NCBI GenBank assembly: GCA_017427985.1
Contig: JAFRRS010000023.1
Coordinates: forward strand, 124,001 to 188,000
Direction: 5' to 3'
DNA from: Bacteroidales bacterium
GTDB lineage: Bacteria > Bacteroidota > Bacteroidia > Bacteroidales > F082
DNA length: 64,000 nt
Translations under genes and position numbers: made by a program
Part shown: positions 50,552-58,922 of the stretch, piece by piece
Layout of the letters: the number at the start of each line of letters is the position of its first letter
Position numbering within the stretch: the stretch's first letter is position 1
The notes under the pieces: model-generated
Told to the model about the DNA's origin: nothing
The model's input: only the letters and a program-made list of their open reading frames with translations
Databases searched by the model: none

Positions 50552-50743
50552 TTACTTTGTACTGTACATAATCATTGCAGAATTTACATAATGAGGATAA
50601 GGATTCTCCGTCATTGCAGTGGAGTATTTTACGTCAACAACATCAATGTCATTTCCCGAAATGAAATCATTTACAAGGGTTTCTAATTTTTCATTAGCTT
50701 TGTAAATTGTACCTTCTGCTGAATAAATTTTTGTCTTAATCAT
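50552..50743 (-). CDS. Small protein resembling Cse60-type sporulation/unknown family
   Basis: A 63-residue protein, MIKTKIYSAEGTIYKANEKL then ETLVNDFISGNDIDVVDVKY and a final SAMIMYSTK. The layout (short beta strand, helix, VVDVKYSTA, SAMIMY) resembles the small Cse60-like family, which I know only from memory and whose function is unclear. First gene of the minus-strand accessory run, 17 bp before the metalloprotease gene. Confidence 0.5.
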   Translation of the reverse strand: MIKTKIYSAEGTIYKANEKLETLVNDFISGNDIDVVDVKYSTAMTENPYPHYVNSAMIMYSTK

Positions 50744-51010
50744 AATGAATTAATTTAAGTTAATAATAAAAACATTTTATTTGTCATAAGATATATATCA
50801 AAAACATATCAAAAAGTTACACTTTTTCTCAAAAAAATTTTTATAACGTTTGTAACACGATAATATTCAATGGATTACAAAAACACCCGAATGATTAGTT
50901 TTTAATCAAACGTCTCGGCATATAGTATTTAACTGTTTTTTCTCTGCAAATTTCCGCCTTTTCTACCATATTTTTGAAGTCCTTGTTAGTCCTTTTGAGT
51001 CCGATTTAGC
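50744..51010. other. Intergenic region downstream of the structured RNA
   Basis: An A/T-rich spacer of 267 bp with no coding sequence. It includes a short hairpin (AAAAAGT/ACTTTTT near 50814) and three AGTCC words about 10-11 bp apart (50978-51001). No clear TAnnTTTGC element precedes the 63-residue gene, so that gene may rely on the promoter at 51239. Confidence 0.5.
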
Positions 51011-51019
51011 TTAGGCAAT

Positions 51020-51089
51020 AAAAAAACCGCGAACTTCTGTTTATGTGGAGGCTCTGGACTGCCTATGCTACAAACAAGAATGCTCACGG
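51020..51089 (-). terminator. Terminator hairpin of the structured RNA
   Basis: CCGTGAGC pairs with GTTCGCGG (8 bp with two G-U), extended inside by GTTTGT/ATAAAC and GGC/GCC, then seven U. It competes with hairpin 2 for CCGTGAGC. Confidence 0.6.
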
Positions 51090-51232
51090 TCATATCCGCG
51101 AGCGCTTCTGCTTTCTTGAGTGGTGTACCTGAAATTTCCCAGATTTCGGTCCGCAAAGAAAAGCGAAAACGCCTTTTTATATGTCTTTATACTTTATTTA
51201 ACTGTCTGTTTCTTAATATAATTGTTTAATTC
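51020..51232 (-). ncRNA. Structured RNA with promoter and alternative terminator hairpins (small RNA or leader)
   Basis: A minus-strand unit of about 210 nt starting at the 51239-51270 promoter. Hairpin 1 (51150-51127) pairs ACCGAAAT with ATTTC-A-GGT. Hairpin 2 (51118-51075) pairs CAAGAA/TTCTTG outside and GCTCGCGG/CCGTGAGC inside. The same CCGTGAGC (51089-51082) can instead pair with GTTCGCGG (51034-51027), which is followed at once by U7 (51026-51020), giving a terminator. No open reading frame is seen. It could be a free small RNA of 6S-like size or an attenuator for the 63-residue gene and those after it. Not matched to a known family. Confidence 0.6.
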
Positions 51233-51238
51233 GACACT

Positions 51239-51270
51239 GCAAAAATAAGGAATTTTTCGTGGAAAACAAA
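51239..51270 (-). promoter_or_regulatory. Strong consensus promoter of the structured RNA
   Basis: -33 TTTG (51270-51267), 19-bp spacer, -7 TATTTTTGC (51247-51239) on the minus strand: the best match to the Bacteroidetes consensus in the accessory region, with no reading frame just downstream. Confidence 0.8.
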
Positions 51271-51286
51271 ATAATTTTGAAAAAAA

Positions 51287-51785
51287 TCAGCCTTGGACTA
51301 TCCGTTTCAGCTCATCAACATCTGGCAGCGCCTTCTGATATTCCTCTGGCATGTCGGCTAATGTTTTGTATGTTGCAACGCCCATTGGCTTGTTGTAATC
51401 TCGTATTACAAACTCCACATATTCACGATTTGCAGATTTACATAAGACAATACCAATTGATGGATCCCCATGTGGTTTCAGGGAATGAAGATACATTCGG
51501 AATATTTAACGTGTGATATATATCTATTTGATTTTTAATGATTTGCAATTCGTCCTTTGCAAGGGACGATTTATCTTTTGATAATTCGGCAATTGCAATT
51601 GTCGAATTTCCGTCAGTCGTAACTGACGAATTTGAATCAAGAATAATCCAATTCTCATAAAAAAGACGCATCTTTTTCAATTGTGTTGCCGAATACCCTC
51701 TCAATCCTGGCAATTCCTTTCGAAGCCGTTGGCTAATAACCTCCAATGCACCAGTTCCCCAAACGCCTTTTCGTGTATGCAGGGA
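51287..51785 (-). pseudogene. Decayed YhcG/DUF1016-type PDDEXK nuclease gene
   Basis: Two fragments of one family in different frames. The 5' piece (51785-51480) has KGVWGTGALEVISQRLRKEL, PGLRGYSATQLKKMRLFYEN and YHTLNIPNVSSFP. The 3' piece (51496-51287) has KPHGDPSIGIVLCKSANREY, VEFVIRDYNKPMGVATYKTL and PEEYQKALPDVDELKRIV. The middle, which carries the nuclease core in intact YhcG proteins, is deleted, and the 5' end is also missing. A remnant of a mobile or defence-associated gene. Confidence 0.85.
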
Positions 51786-51819
51786 TAGGATAATTTATTT
51801 TCTGACAGGGAAAGAAAAA

Positions 51820-51852
51820 AAACTTCAAACTTCACACTCCAAACTTCAAACT
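51820..51852. repeat. Degenerate AAACTTC tandem words before pcrA
   Basis: AAACTTCAAACTTC, CACTCC, AAACTTCAAAC: low-complexity direct repeats of a 7-bp unit, immediately upstream of the pcrA promoter. Confidence 0.6.
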
Positions 51853-51858
51853 ATTTTG

Positions 51859-51867
51859 TATCTTTGC
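51859..51867 (+). promoter_or_regulatory. Promoter -7 element of pcrA
   Basis: TATCTTTGC, 17 bp before the GTG start of pcrA; no good -33 element. Confidence 0.7.
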
Positions 51868-51884
51868 ATCGTAATTTTTGAAAC

Positions 51885-54212
51885 GTGTCAGACATCTTAA
51901 AGTTTTTGAATGAGCCTCAGAGAGAGGCGGTTACGACGATAGAAGGTCCGGTGATGGTCATCGCGGGAGCCGGCTCGGGCAAGACTCGTGCCCTCACCCA
52001 CCGCATCGCATATATGATTGAGCAGGGCATCAACCCGTTCTCGATTATGGCGCTGACGTTCACCAACAAAGCCGCCAAGGAGATGAAAGAACGCATCATG
52101 CAGCTCGTCGAGCCGGGCGCCGCCCGCAATGTGTGGATGGGCACCTTCCACTCCATCTTCGCAAGGATTCTGAGAATCGAGGCGGCAAACCTCGGCTACA
52201 CCTCCGAATTCACAATCTACGACACCGACGACTCCAAGACACTCATCAACACAATTTTAAAAGAAAGGGAAATCGACACCAAGGCTTATCCTGCGAAATA
52301 CGTGCTTCACAGGATTTCAATGGCGAAGTCGGCTCTCTACACACCAGAAGACTATATCGAAAACGCCGATATTCAGGAACAGGACCGCCGCGCCAACAAG
52401 CCGCTCATCGGCGAGCTGTTCAAGACATACAACAGCCGCCTGAAACGCGCCAACGCCATGGACTTCGACGATATTCTGTTTAACACGAACGTTCTCCTGC
52501 GCGATTTTCCTGATATTTTATACAAATATCAACGTCATTTTGAGTACATCCTCGTTGACGAGTACCAGGACACCAACTACGCCCAATACCTTATTATAAA
52601 ACGTATCGCGGCGATGCGCGAGAACATCTGCGTGGTGGGCGACGATGCACAGTCGATTTACGGATTCCGTGGCGCGAACATACAGAATATTCTCAATTTC
52701 AAGATTGACTACCCAGAGCAGAAACTCATTCGCCTTGAGCAGAATTACCGCTCGACGAAAACGATAGTGAAAGCGGCAAACAGCGTTATCGCCAACAACA
52801 AAGACCAGATCAAGAAAAACGTGTGGTCGGACAAGGAGGAAGGCGAGCTCATCACACTTCTGAGAGCCACCTCCGACAACGAGGAAGGCACGCTTGTGGC
52901 AAATTCTATCTTCGGCTACAAGATGTCGCGCCAGTTGTCGAACAAGGATTTCGTGATTCTCTACCGCACCAACGCACAGTCGCGTTCATTGGAAGAGGCT
53001 CTGCGTAAACAGGATATACCTTATAAAATATATGGCGGTCTCTCGTTCTACGACCGCAAAGAGGTGAAAGACCTCCTCGCCTACTTCCGCGTCGTCATCA
53101 ACCCGCATGACGAGCAGGCGCTGTTGAGAATCGTCAATTATCCGGCACGCGGCATTGGCGACACCACGAAACAGAAGCTGCAAGTTATAGCCGACGAGCG
53201 GAAATGCACAATCTGGGACGTCCTGACTTCGCTCAACGAGCAGTCGACGGAGTTCAACATGGGAACGGTCAGCAAACTGAGCAACTTCGTCACGATGATT
53301 CAGAGTTTCCAGACGCAAATCGACAAAATGAACGCCTTTGAGTTGGCGAAACATATCACCGAAACCGTCGGAATCATCAAGGTTTTGAAGGAAGACGAGA
53401 CACCTGAAGGCGTGATGCGCGTGCAGAACATCGAGGAGCTCTTAAACGCAATCATGGAGTTTTCCGACAAGCAAGTCGACGAGGTCACAGGCGAGCAGAT
53501 GGCTGTGAACCTGCCGAAATTCATGGAGGACGTGGCACTCCTCACCGACCAGGACCAGAAAGAGGAAGAAGGCTCCGACTACGTCACGCTGATGACGATT
53601 CACAGCGCAAAAGGTCTGGAGTTCCCTTACGTTTACATCGTCGGTCTCGAAGAGAACCTCTTCCCTGGAATACAGTCGCTCAGCACTCGCGAAGACCTTG
53701 AAGAGGAACGCCGTCTGTTCTACGTCGCGTTGACGAGAGCCGAGACTAAGCTCATCCTCAGCTATGCCGAAAGCCGTTATCGCTGGGGCAACATGACGCT
53801 CAGCGAGCCGTCACGTTTCATCGACGAAATCGACCCGAGCCTCATTGAACGCACCAAGAAAGCGTCGTTCAGAGGCACTGCAATCAAAGAAGAGCATGGT
53901 TATAATCCGTTTTCTGGTAGAGGAGCATGGACATACAGTGGAGACAAGCGCTATGAAACTCCGAGAACTCAGAGACAAGAGAGCGCTCAAAGAATTCAGA
54001 CAGCGCCAAAAGCTTCCGACAGCGATTTTATTCCTGTTGACGCCGAAGAAATCCAAGCCGGAATGCGCGTTTTGCATCAGAAATTCGGTCAGGGAACGGT
54101 GGTACGAGTTGAAGGAGCAGGACCGAACAAAAAGGCATCAGTCGATTTTGACGAAAACGGCAACAAGATGCTGATGCTGAAATTCGCGAAGCTCAGCATT
54201 TTGAAGCAATAA
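51885..54212 (+). CDS. pcrA: UvrD/PcrA-type superfamily 1 DNA helicase
   Basis: A 775-residue 3'-5' helicase for excision repair and removal of recombination intermediates. Motifs in order: LNEPQREAV, Walker A MVIAGAGSGKTRALTHRIAY, LTFTNKAAKEMKERI, MGTFHSIFARIL, Walker B ILVDEYQDTN, GDDAQSIYGFRGA, LEQNYRSTKTIV, LMTIHSAKGLEFPYVYI and LFYVALTRAETKL. The C-terminal tail has the Tudor-like GMRVLHQKFGQGTVVRVEG region of PcrA. It starts with GTG at 51885, just after the promoter; there is no ATG nearby. Confidence 0.95.
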   Translation: MSDILKFLNEPQREAVTTIEGPVMVIAGAGSGKTRALTHRIAYMIEQGINPFSIMALTFTNKAAKEMKERIMQLVEPGAARNVWMGTFHSIFARILRIEAANLGYTSEFTIYDTDDSKTLINTILKEREIDTKAYPAKYVLHRISMAKSALYTPEDYIENADIQEQDRRANKPLIGELFKTYNSRLKRANAMDFDDILFNTNVLLRDFPDILYKYQRHFEYILVDEYQDTNYAQYLIIKRIAAMRENICVVGDDAQSIYGFRGANIQNILNFKIDYPEQKLIRLEQNYRSTKTIVKAANSVIANNKDQIKKNVWSDKEEGELITLLRATSDNEEGTLVANSIFGYKMSRQLSNKDFVILYRTNAQSRSLEEALRKQDIPYKIYGGLSFYDRKEVKDLLAYFRVVINPHDEQALLRIVNYPARGIGDTTKQKLQVIADERKCTIWDVLTSLNEQSTEFNMGTVSKLSNFVTMIQSFQTQIDKMNAFELAKHITETVGIIKVLKEDETPEGVMRVQNIEELLNAIMEFSDKQVDEVTGEQMAVNLPKFMEDVALLTDQDQKEEEGSDYVTLMTIHSAKGLEFPYVYIVGLEENLFPGIQSLSTREDLEEERRLFYVALTRAETKLILSYAESRYRWGNMTLSEPSRFIDEIDPSLIERTKKASFRGTAIKEEHGYNPFSGRGAWTYSGDKRYETPRTQRQESAQRIQTAPKASDSDFIPVDAEEIQAGMRVLHQKFGQGTVVRVEGAGPNKKASVDFDENGNKMLMLKFAKLSILKQ

Positions 54213-54220
54213 TTTTTTTA

Positions 54221-54258
54221 GTTTAGAGTTTAGAGTTTAAAGATTAAAGTTTAGAGTT
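54221..54258. repeat. GTTTAGA tandem words between pcrA and the DUF4290 gene
   Basis: GTTTAGAGTTTAGAGTTTA, then a degenerate continuation AAGATTAAAGTTTAGAGTT up to the next start codon. Simple-sequence filler seen in many Bacteroidetes spacers, in my recollection. Confidence 0.6.
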
Positions 54259-54933
54259 ATGGAATATAATACAGAACGAGAGAAGATAGTGATTTCGGAA
54301 TACGGCCGCAACATCCAGGTGATGATTCGTCATCTCATGGAGATTGAAGACCGCAAGCAACGCACCGAAGCGGCATATTTCATCGTCAACGTGATGGCGC
54401 AGATGAATCCTCAGGTCAAGGAGTCGAACGACTACATGCACAAGCTTTGGGATCATCTTTTCATCATTTCAGAATACAAACTCGATGTCGACAGTCCTTA
54501 CGACCCGCCCACACCGGAGATGCAGAAAAAGAAACCTGAACACGTCGGATATCAGAAGAACAACATCAAATACGGCCATTACGGACAGTATATCTATGAC
54601 GTTGTGAAGAAAGTGAAAGAGATGGAAGACGGTCCGAAGAAACAAGCCATCCTCGTCAACATCGCGAACCAGATGAAACGCGACTATCTCAACTGGAACC
54701 GCGACACCGTCAACGACCTGCTCATCCTCGACGACCTTTACAAGATTTCTGGTGAGGAAGTGACACTCCCGATGGACACCAAGCTCACGCCGACGAATGA
54801 GATTCTGAACAAGCAGCCTCAGCAGCAGCAACAGCAGAAGAAGAAACAGAACAACAAGAAAAACAACAATAACAACAAGAATCAGCAGCAGGCCAAACAA
54901 GGCAACCCTAACCGTCCAAACAAGAAAAACTGA
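54259..54933 (+). CDS. DUF4290 family protein with Gln/Asn/Lys-rich tail
   Basis: A 224-residue protein. The folded part (about 1-175) matches the DUF4290 pattern recalled from Bacteroidetes: EKIVISEYGRNIQVMIRHLM, YFIVNVMAQMNPQVKES, LWDHLFIISEYKLDVDSPY, NWNRDTVNDLLILDDLYKIS. The last 40-odd residues are almost only Gln, Lys and Asn (PQQQQQQQKKKQNNKK and so on), a disordered basic tail. It lies 4 bp before murA, the usual partner in this phylum. Function unknown; a nucleic-acid-binding tail is a guess. Confidence 0.82.
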   Translation: MEYNTEREKIVISEYGRNIQVMIRHLMEIEDRKQRTEAAYFIVNVMAQMNPQVKESNDYMHKLWDHLFIISEYKLDVDSPYDPPTPEMQKKKPEHVGYQKNNIKYGHYGQYIYDVVKKVKEMEDGPKKQAILVNIANQMKRDYLNWNRDTVNDLLILDDLYKISGEEVTLPMDTKLTPTNEILNKQPQQQQQQKKKQNNKKNNNNNKNQQQAKQGNPNRPNKKN

Positions 54934-54937
54934 CATC

Positions 54938-56248
54938 ATGGCATCATTTAAAGTTACAGGAGGAAACAAACTCGCCGGCACCATCATCCCACAGGGCGCC
55001 AAGAACGAAGCCATGCAGGTGATCTGCGCCGCGCTTCTCACCGACGAGCCCGTCACGATAACGAACCTTCCCGACATCCTCGACATCAACAACCTCATCG
55101 ACTTGTTAAAAGGCATGGGCGTTGTCGTCGACAGGAAAAGCAAGAGCGAGGTTACATTGCACGCCAAAGACATCAACCATGATTATTTCGACACCAAGGA
55201 CTTCCACGAGAGGGCTACCAGGTTGCGCGGCTCCGTGATGATTCTCGGTCCGCTCCTCGCCCGCTTCGGTATGGGTTACATGCCACGTCCGGGAGGCGAC
55301 AAGATAGGACGCCGCCGTCTCGACACCCATCTCATAGGCTTGATGAACCTCGGTGCGACGATGGAGACAGTCGGGATGGAGCACGTCTACCGTCTCGTGG
55401 CACCGAAAGACGGTCTCAAAGGCACTTACATGCTCCTTGATGAAGCATCAGTGACAGGTACCGCCAACATAGTGATGGCCGCAGTGATGGCAAAAGGCGA
55501 AACGACAATATTCAACGCGGCATGTGAGCCGTATCTGGTGCAGCTTTGCCGCATGCTTACCGCCATGGGCGCAAAGATAGACGGCATCGGCTCCAACCTT
55601 TTGAAAATCACCGGCGTCGAGAAACTTCACGGCACCACACACCGCCTCCTCGCCGACATGATTGAAGTGGGTTCATTCATCGGTCTTGCAGCCATGACAG
55701 GCTCCGACATCACAATAAAAGACGCAGGAATAAAAGATTTAGGCATCATACCGAACACTTTCAAAAAGCTCGGCATCAAGATGGAGTTCATTGGTGACGA
55801 CATTCACATACCGGCACAGGAGCATTATCAAGTTGAGACGTTTTTGGACGGCAGCATCCTCACTATCGCCGACGCGCCTTGGCCAGGCTTCACGCCCGAC
55901 CTCATCAGTATCGTGCTCGTGGTGGCAACGCAAGCCAAAGGCACCGTGCTCATCCACCAGAAGATGTTCGAGAGCCGTCTGTTCTTCGTCGACAAGCTCA
56001 TCGACATGGGCGCGCAGATAATACTTTGCGACCCGCACCGCGCCAACATCATCGGACTCGACAGAAGCCACCAGCTCAAAGCTGTCAGAATGGCTTCACC
56101 TGACATCCGCGCGGGCGTCGCACTGCTCATCGCCGCACTGTCAGCCGAAGGCACGTCGATTATCGACAACATCGACCAGATTGACAGAGGCTATCAGGAT
56201 ATCGACGGACGACTGAGGCAGCTCGGAGCGCAGATAGAACGAATGTAA
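54938..56248 (+). CDS. murA: UDP-N-acetylglucosamine 1-carboxyvinyltransferase
   Basis: A 436-residue enzyme that transfers enolpyruvate to UDP-GlcNAc, the first committed step of peptidoglycan synthesis. Markers are the substrate Lys-Asn in IIPQGAKNEAMQVICAALLT, LRGSVMILGPLLARFG, GGDKIGRRRLDTH and ISIVLVVATQAKGTVLIHQK. The expected fosfomycin-target Cys loop region reads ARFGMGYMPRPGGDKIGRR: Met/Tyr occupy the position where I expect Cys, so natural fosfomycin tolerance is possible and worth checking by alignment. Confidence 0.93.
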   Translation: MASFKVTGGNKLAGTIIPQGAKNEAMQVICAALLTDEPVTITNLPDILDINNLIDLLKGMGVVVDRKSKSEVTLHAKDINHDYFDTKDFHERATRLRGSVMILGPLLARFGMGYMPRPGGDKIGRRRLDTHLIGLMNLGATMETVGMEHVYRLVAPKDGLKGTYMLLDEASVTGTANIVMAAVMAKGETTIFNAACEPYLVQLCRMLTAMGAKIDGIGSNLLKITGVEKLHGTTHRLLADMIEVGSFIGLAAMTGSDITIKDAGIKDLGIIPNTFKKLGIKMEFIGDDIHIPAQEHYQVETFLDGSILTIADAPWPGFTPDLISIVLVVATQAKGTVLIHQKMFESRLFFVDKLIDMGAQIILCDPHRANIIGLDRSHQLKAVRMASPDIRAGVALLIAALSAEGTSIIDNIDQIDRGYQDIDGRLRQLGAQIERM

Positions 56249-56267
56249 CGATATCTTAAAATGATTT

Positions 56268-56301
56268 CATGCCAAAATGACACACTGCCCGTTTTGGCAT
56301 G
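56268..56301 (+). terminator. Hairpin terminator after murA
   Basis: CATGCCAAAA/TTTTGGCATG, a 10-bp perfect stem with a 14-nt loop, followed by TATTTTG; 20 bp after the murA stop. Confidence 0.75.
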
Positions 56302-56353
56302 TATTTTGATTATACCTTATTAATCTTTTGAGAATAAGTAAACAAAACATATC

Positions 56354-56893
56354 ATGAGCAAACATAAGAAAGAACCTGAGATTAAAGGCGAAGACGAGAA
56401 AATCGAGGCAGAAGGCAACATTGAGGTAAAAGAGGAAAAACAGGAGGAAAAAGCTGAAAATTTCGAGGAGAAATTCAACGAATTGAATGACAAATACCTC
56501 CGTTTGTACTCGGAATATGACAATTATCGCAAGCGCACTGCCAACGAGAAAATCGAACTGATTAAGACCGCGGCTGAAAGCACTATTCTGGCACTTCTTC
56601 CTATCCTCGACGATTTCGAAAGAGCATTGCCAACAATGGAGAAAGACGAAGACAAGACACATTACGAAGGTGTCATGTTGATTTACAACAAGTTGAAACG
56701 GACATTGGAGCAGAAAGGTCTTGAAGAAATCAAGGCTGTCGGCGAACCGTTCAACACCGACGAGCATGAGGCACTGACACAGATTCCTGCCCCATCTGAA
56801 GACATGAAGGACAAGGTTATCGATGTTGTTCAGAAAGGTTACAAATTGAATGGCAAGGTCATAAGATACGCAAGAGTTGTTGTCGGATGCTAA
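56354..56893 (+). CDS. grpE: Nucleotide exchange factor GrpE
   Basis: A 179-residue DnaK co-chaperone that releases ADP. An acidic/basic disordered N-terminus (about 1-45) leads into a long coiled coil (KFNELNDKYLRLYSEYDNYR) and the C-terminal beta domain (VGEPFNTDEHEALTQIPAPS, VVQKGYKLNGKVIRYARVVV). It forms an operon with dnaJ 11 bp downstream; dnaK is not in the window. Confidence 0.95.
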   Translation: MSKHKKEPEIKGEDEKIEAEGNIEVKEEKQEEKAENFEEKFNELNDKYLRLYSEYDNYRKRTANEKIELIKTAAESTILALLPILDDFERALPTMEKDEDKTHYEGVMLIYNKLKRTLEQKGLEEIKAVGEPFNTDEHEALTQIPAPSEDMKDKVIDVVQKGYKLNGKVIRYARVVVGC

Positions 56894-56904
56894 AAATCTA
56901 AAAA

Positions 56905-58047
56905 ATGGCAGAGAAAAGAGATTACTACGAGGTGCTGGAGGTGGCAAAGAACGCCACAGCCGATGAGATAAAGAAAGCATACAGGAAGAAAGCCCTGCAA
57001 TATCATCCTGACAGAAATCCTGGCGATAAGGAAGCCGAGGAGAAATTCAAGGAGGCTGCTGAGGCGTACGGCGTTTTGAGCGACGAGAACAAACGCGCTC
57101 GTTACGACCGTTACGGTCATGCCGGCGTGAGCGGACAGGATTTCAGCGGCGCTTCGATGAACGACATCTTCAGCCAGTTTGGCGACATCTTCAGCGACCT
57201 GTTCGGTGGCGGAGGCGGCTTCGGCTTCAATTTCGGCGGTTTCGGAGGCGGCAGCGGACAGCGTCCGGTGTACAGAGGCTCCAACCTTCGTGTCAGGGTG
57301 AAGCTCACGCTCGATGAAATCAGCACAGGCGTCAAGAAAAAGATAAAAGTCAACAAATACGTCACCTGCCAGAAATGCAAGGGCAGCGGCTCGGAAGACG
57401 GCACGTTTGAGACCTGCAAGACCTGCGGAGGCAAAGGTCAGCGTGTGATGCGCTCGGGCTTCTTCACACAGGTAAGCACCTGCCCAACATGCGGCGGCGA
57501 GGGTCGTGTGATAAAGAAGAAATGCTCGGCGTGCAACGGCGACGGCATCGTCAAGGGAGAGGAAGTCATTGAACTCGACATCCCTGCCGGCGTGGCAGAA
57601 GGCATGCAGCTGTCGGTGCGCGGCAAAGGCAACGCAGGCGCACACAACGGAGTGCCAGGCGACCTGCTCATCCTCATCGAGGAAGAGAAACATCCGCAGC
57701 TTGAACGCGACGGAAACAACCTCATCCACAACCTCTTCATCAGCGTGCCACAGGCAGCGCTCGGCTGTAACCTCGAAGCTCCATGCATCGGCGGAACAGT
57801 GAGCATCAAAATACCGGCAGGAGTGCAGAGCGGCGACATCATCCGCGTGAAAGGCAAAGGTCTTCCGGAAATAAACGGCTACGGCAGAGGCGACCTGATC
57901 GTCAACGTGAACGTGTGGACCCCGAAAAAACTGTCGAAAGAAGAGGAAAAGATTATGAAAGACCTCCTCGAAAGCGAAAACTTCAAACCGAAACCAGGCG
58001 CCAACGACAAAGGCGTATTCGATAAAATCAGAGACTTCTTCAGCTAA
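56905..58047 (+). CDS. dnaJ: Chaperone DnaJ
   Basis: A 380-residue type I Hsp40. The J domain has the HPD motif in [19 protein letters not shown], followed by a Gly/Phe-rich linker ([19 protein letters not shown]). The zinc domain has four CxxCxGxG repeats ([32 protein letters not shown]), then the C-terminal client-binding domains. It delivers clients to DnaK and stimulates its ATPase. The ABC transporter pair follows 5 bp later on the same strand. Confidence 0.96.
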   Translation: MAEKRDYYEVLEVAKNATADEIKKAYRKKALQYHPDRNPGDKEAEEKFKEAAEAYGVLSDENKRARYDRYGHAGVSGQDFSGASMNDIFSQFGDIFSDLFGGGGGFGFNFGGFGGGSGQRPVYRGSNLRVRVKLTLDEISTGVKKKIKVNKYVTCQKCKGSGSEDGTFETCKTCGGKGQRVMRSGFFTQVSTCPTCGGEGRVIKKKCSACNGDGIVKGEEVIELDIPAGVAEGMQLSVRGKGNAGAHNGVPGDLLILIEEEKHPQLERDGNNLIHNLFISVPQAALGCNLEAPCIGGTVSIKIPAGVQSGDIIRVKGKGLPEINGYGRGDLIVNVNVWTPKKLSKEEEKIMKDLLESENFKPKPGANDKGVFDKIRDFFS

Positions 58048-58052
58048 AAACT

Positions 58053-58910
58053 ATGAACTATCTCGAAATAAACAACGTTTCAAAAACGTACGGCACAAAA
58101 AAAGTGCTCAATGACATCTCAATAAAGGTGCCAAAACAAAGCATCTACGGCCTCCTCGGACCGAACGGCGCCGGAAAAACCACTCTGATCAGGATTCTCA
58201 ATCAGATTACGATGCCTGACTCAGGGCAAGTGCTGCTCGACGGCAATCCACTGAGTCCCAATGATATAGCTAAAATCGGATATCTTCCCGAAGAACGCGG
58301 TCTTTACAAGAAGATGAAAGTCGGCGAGCAAGCCATTTACCTTGCGCAGCTTAAAGGCATGGACCGCAAAGAGGCTGACAAACGTCTCCGCCAATGGTTT
58401 GTGAAGTTCGACATCGCGAACTGGTGGGACAAGAAGGTCGAGGAGTTAAGCAAGGGCATGCAGCAGAAAGTGCAGTTCATCGTCACGGTGATACACGAGC
58501 CGAAGCTGCTCATCTTCGACGAGCCGTTCTCAGGCTTCGACCCGATAAACGTGAATCTTCTGAAAAATGAGATTCTGGAGTTGCGCGAAAAAGGCTCAAC
58601 GATACTTTTTTCCACACACAACATGTCGTCGGTGGAAGAGCTTTGCGACAACATTATGCTTATTAATAAAGGTGAGAAGATTCTTGAAGGCAGCGTTTAC
58701 GACATCAAACAACGTTTCAAAAACCACACCTACGATGTTGTTTACAAACCTTTCGACGGCAGCGAGGAACAACACCTCACCGTCAACTCGACGAATCCTA
58801 ACGAGCTGATTCGCGACATTATCGAAAAAGGCAAACTCGTGTCGTTTAACGAAATTCTGCCATCGATGAACGAAATTTTCATCAACCTTGTATCATCGTC
58901 AAACCAATAA
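58053..58910 (+). CDS. ABC transporter ATP-binding protein (NatA-like)
   Basis: A 285-residue ATPase subunit of an ABC-2-type exporter. Walker A is LLGPNGAGKTTLIRIL, the Q-loop follows in EERGLYKKMKVGE, the signature is VEELSKGMQQKVQFIVTV, Walker B LLIFDEPFSGFDP, and the switch His is in FSTHNMSSVEEL. The C-terminal 70 residues form the accessory domain common to NatA/YhaQ-like proteins. Paired with the permease 12 bp downstream. The substrate is unknown; sodium or a drug/lipid are typical guesses. Confidence 0.9.
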   Translation: MNYLEINNVSKTYGTKKVLNDISIKVPKQSIYGLLGPNGAGKTTLIRILNQITMPDSGQVLLDGNPLSPNDIAKIGYLPEERGLYKKMKVGEQAIYLAQLKGMDRKEADKRLRQWFVKFDIANWWDKKVEELSKGMQQKVQFIVTVIHEPKLLIFDEPFSGFDPINVNLLKNEILELREKGSTILFSTHNMSSVEELCDNIMLINKGEKILEGSVYDIKQRFKNHTYDVVYKPFDGSEEQHLTVNSTNPNELIRDIIEKGKLVSFNEILPSMNEIFINLVSSSNQ

Positions 58911-58922
58911 AATCAACGACTT

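Noticed and set aside
50969..50976. TATTTTTG promoter-like word on the plus strand
   Set aside because: No -33 element and no plus-strand gene or RNA structure begins after it; expected by chance in A/T-rich DNA.
46624..51884. Accessory region as a prophage or integrative element
   Set aside because: No integrase, transposase, phage structural gene, tRNA target or flanking direct repeats could be seen; the Bro-N gene alone is not enough.
54469..55176. Minus-strand 235-codon hydrophobic frame across the DUF4290/murA junction
   Set aside because: The leucine/valine runs come from reading the CAG/AAC/AAG repeats backwards; it spans two good plus-strand genes.
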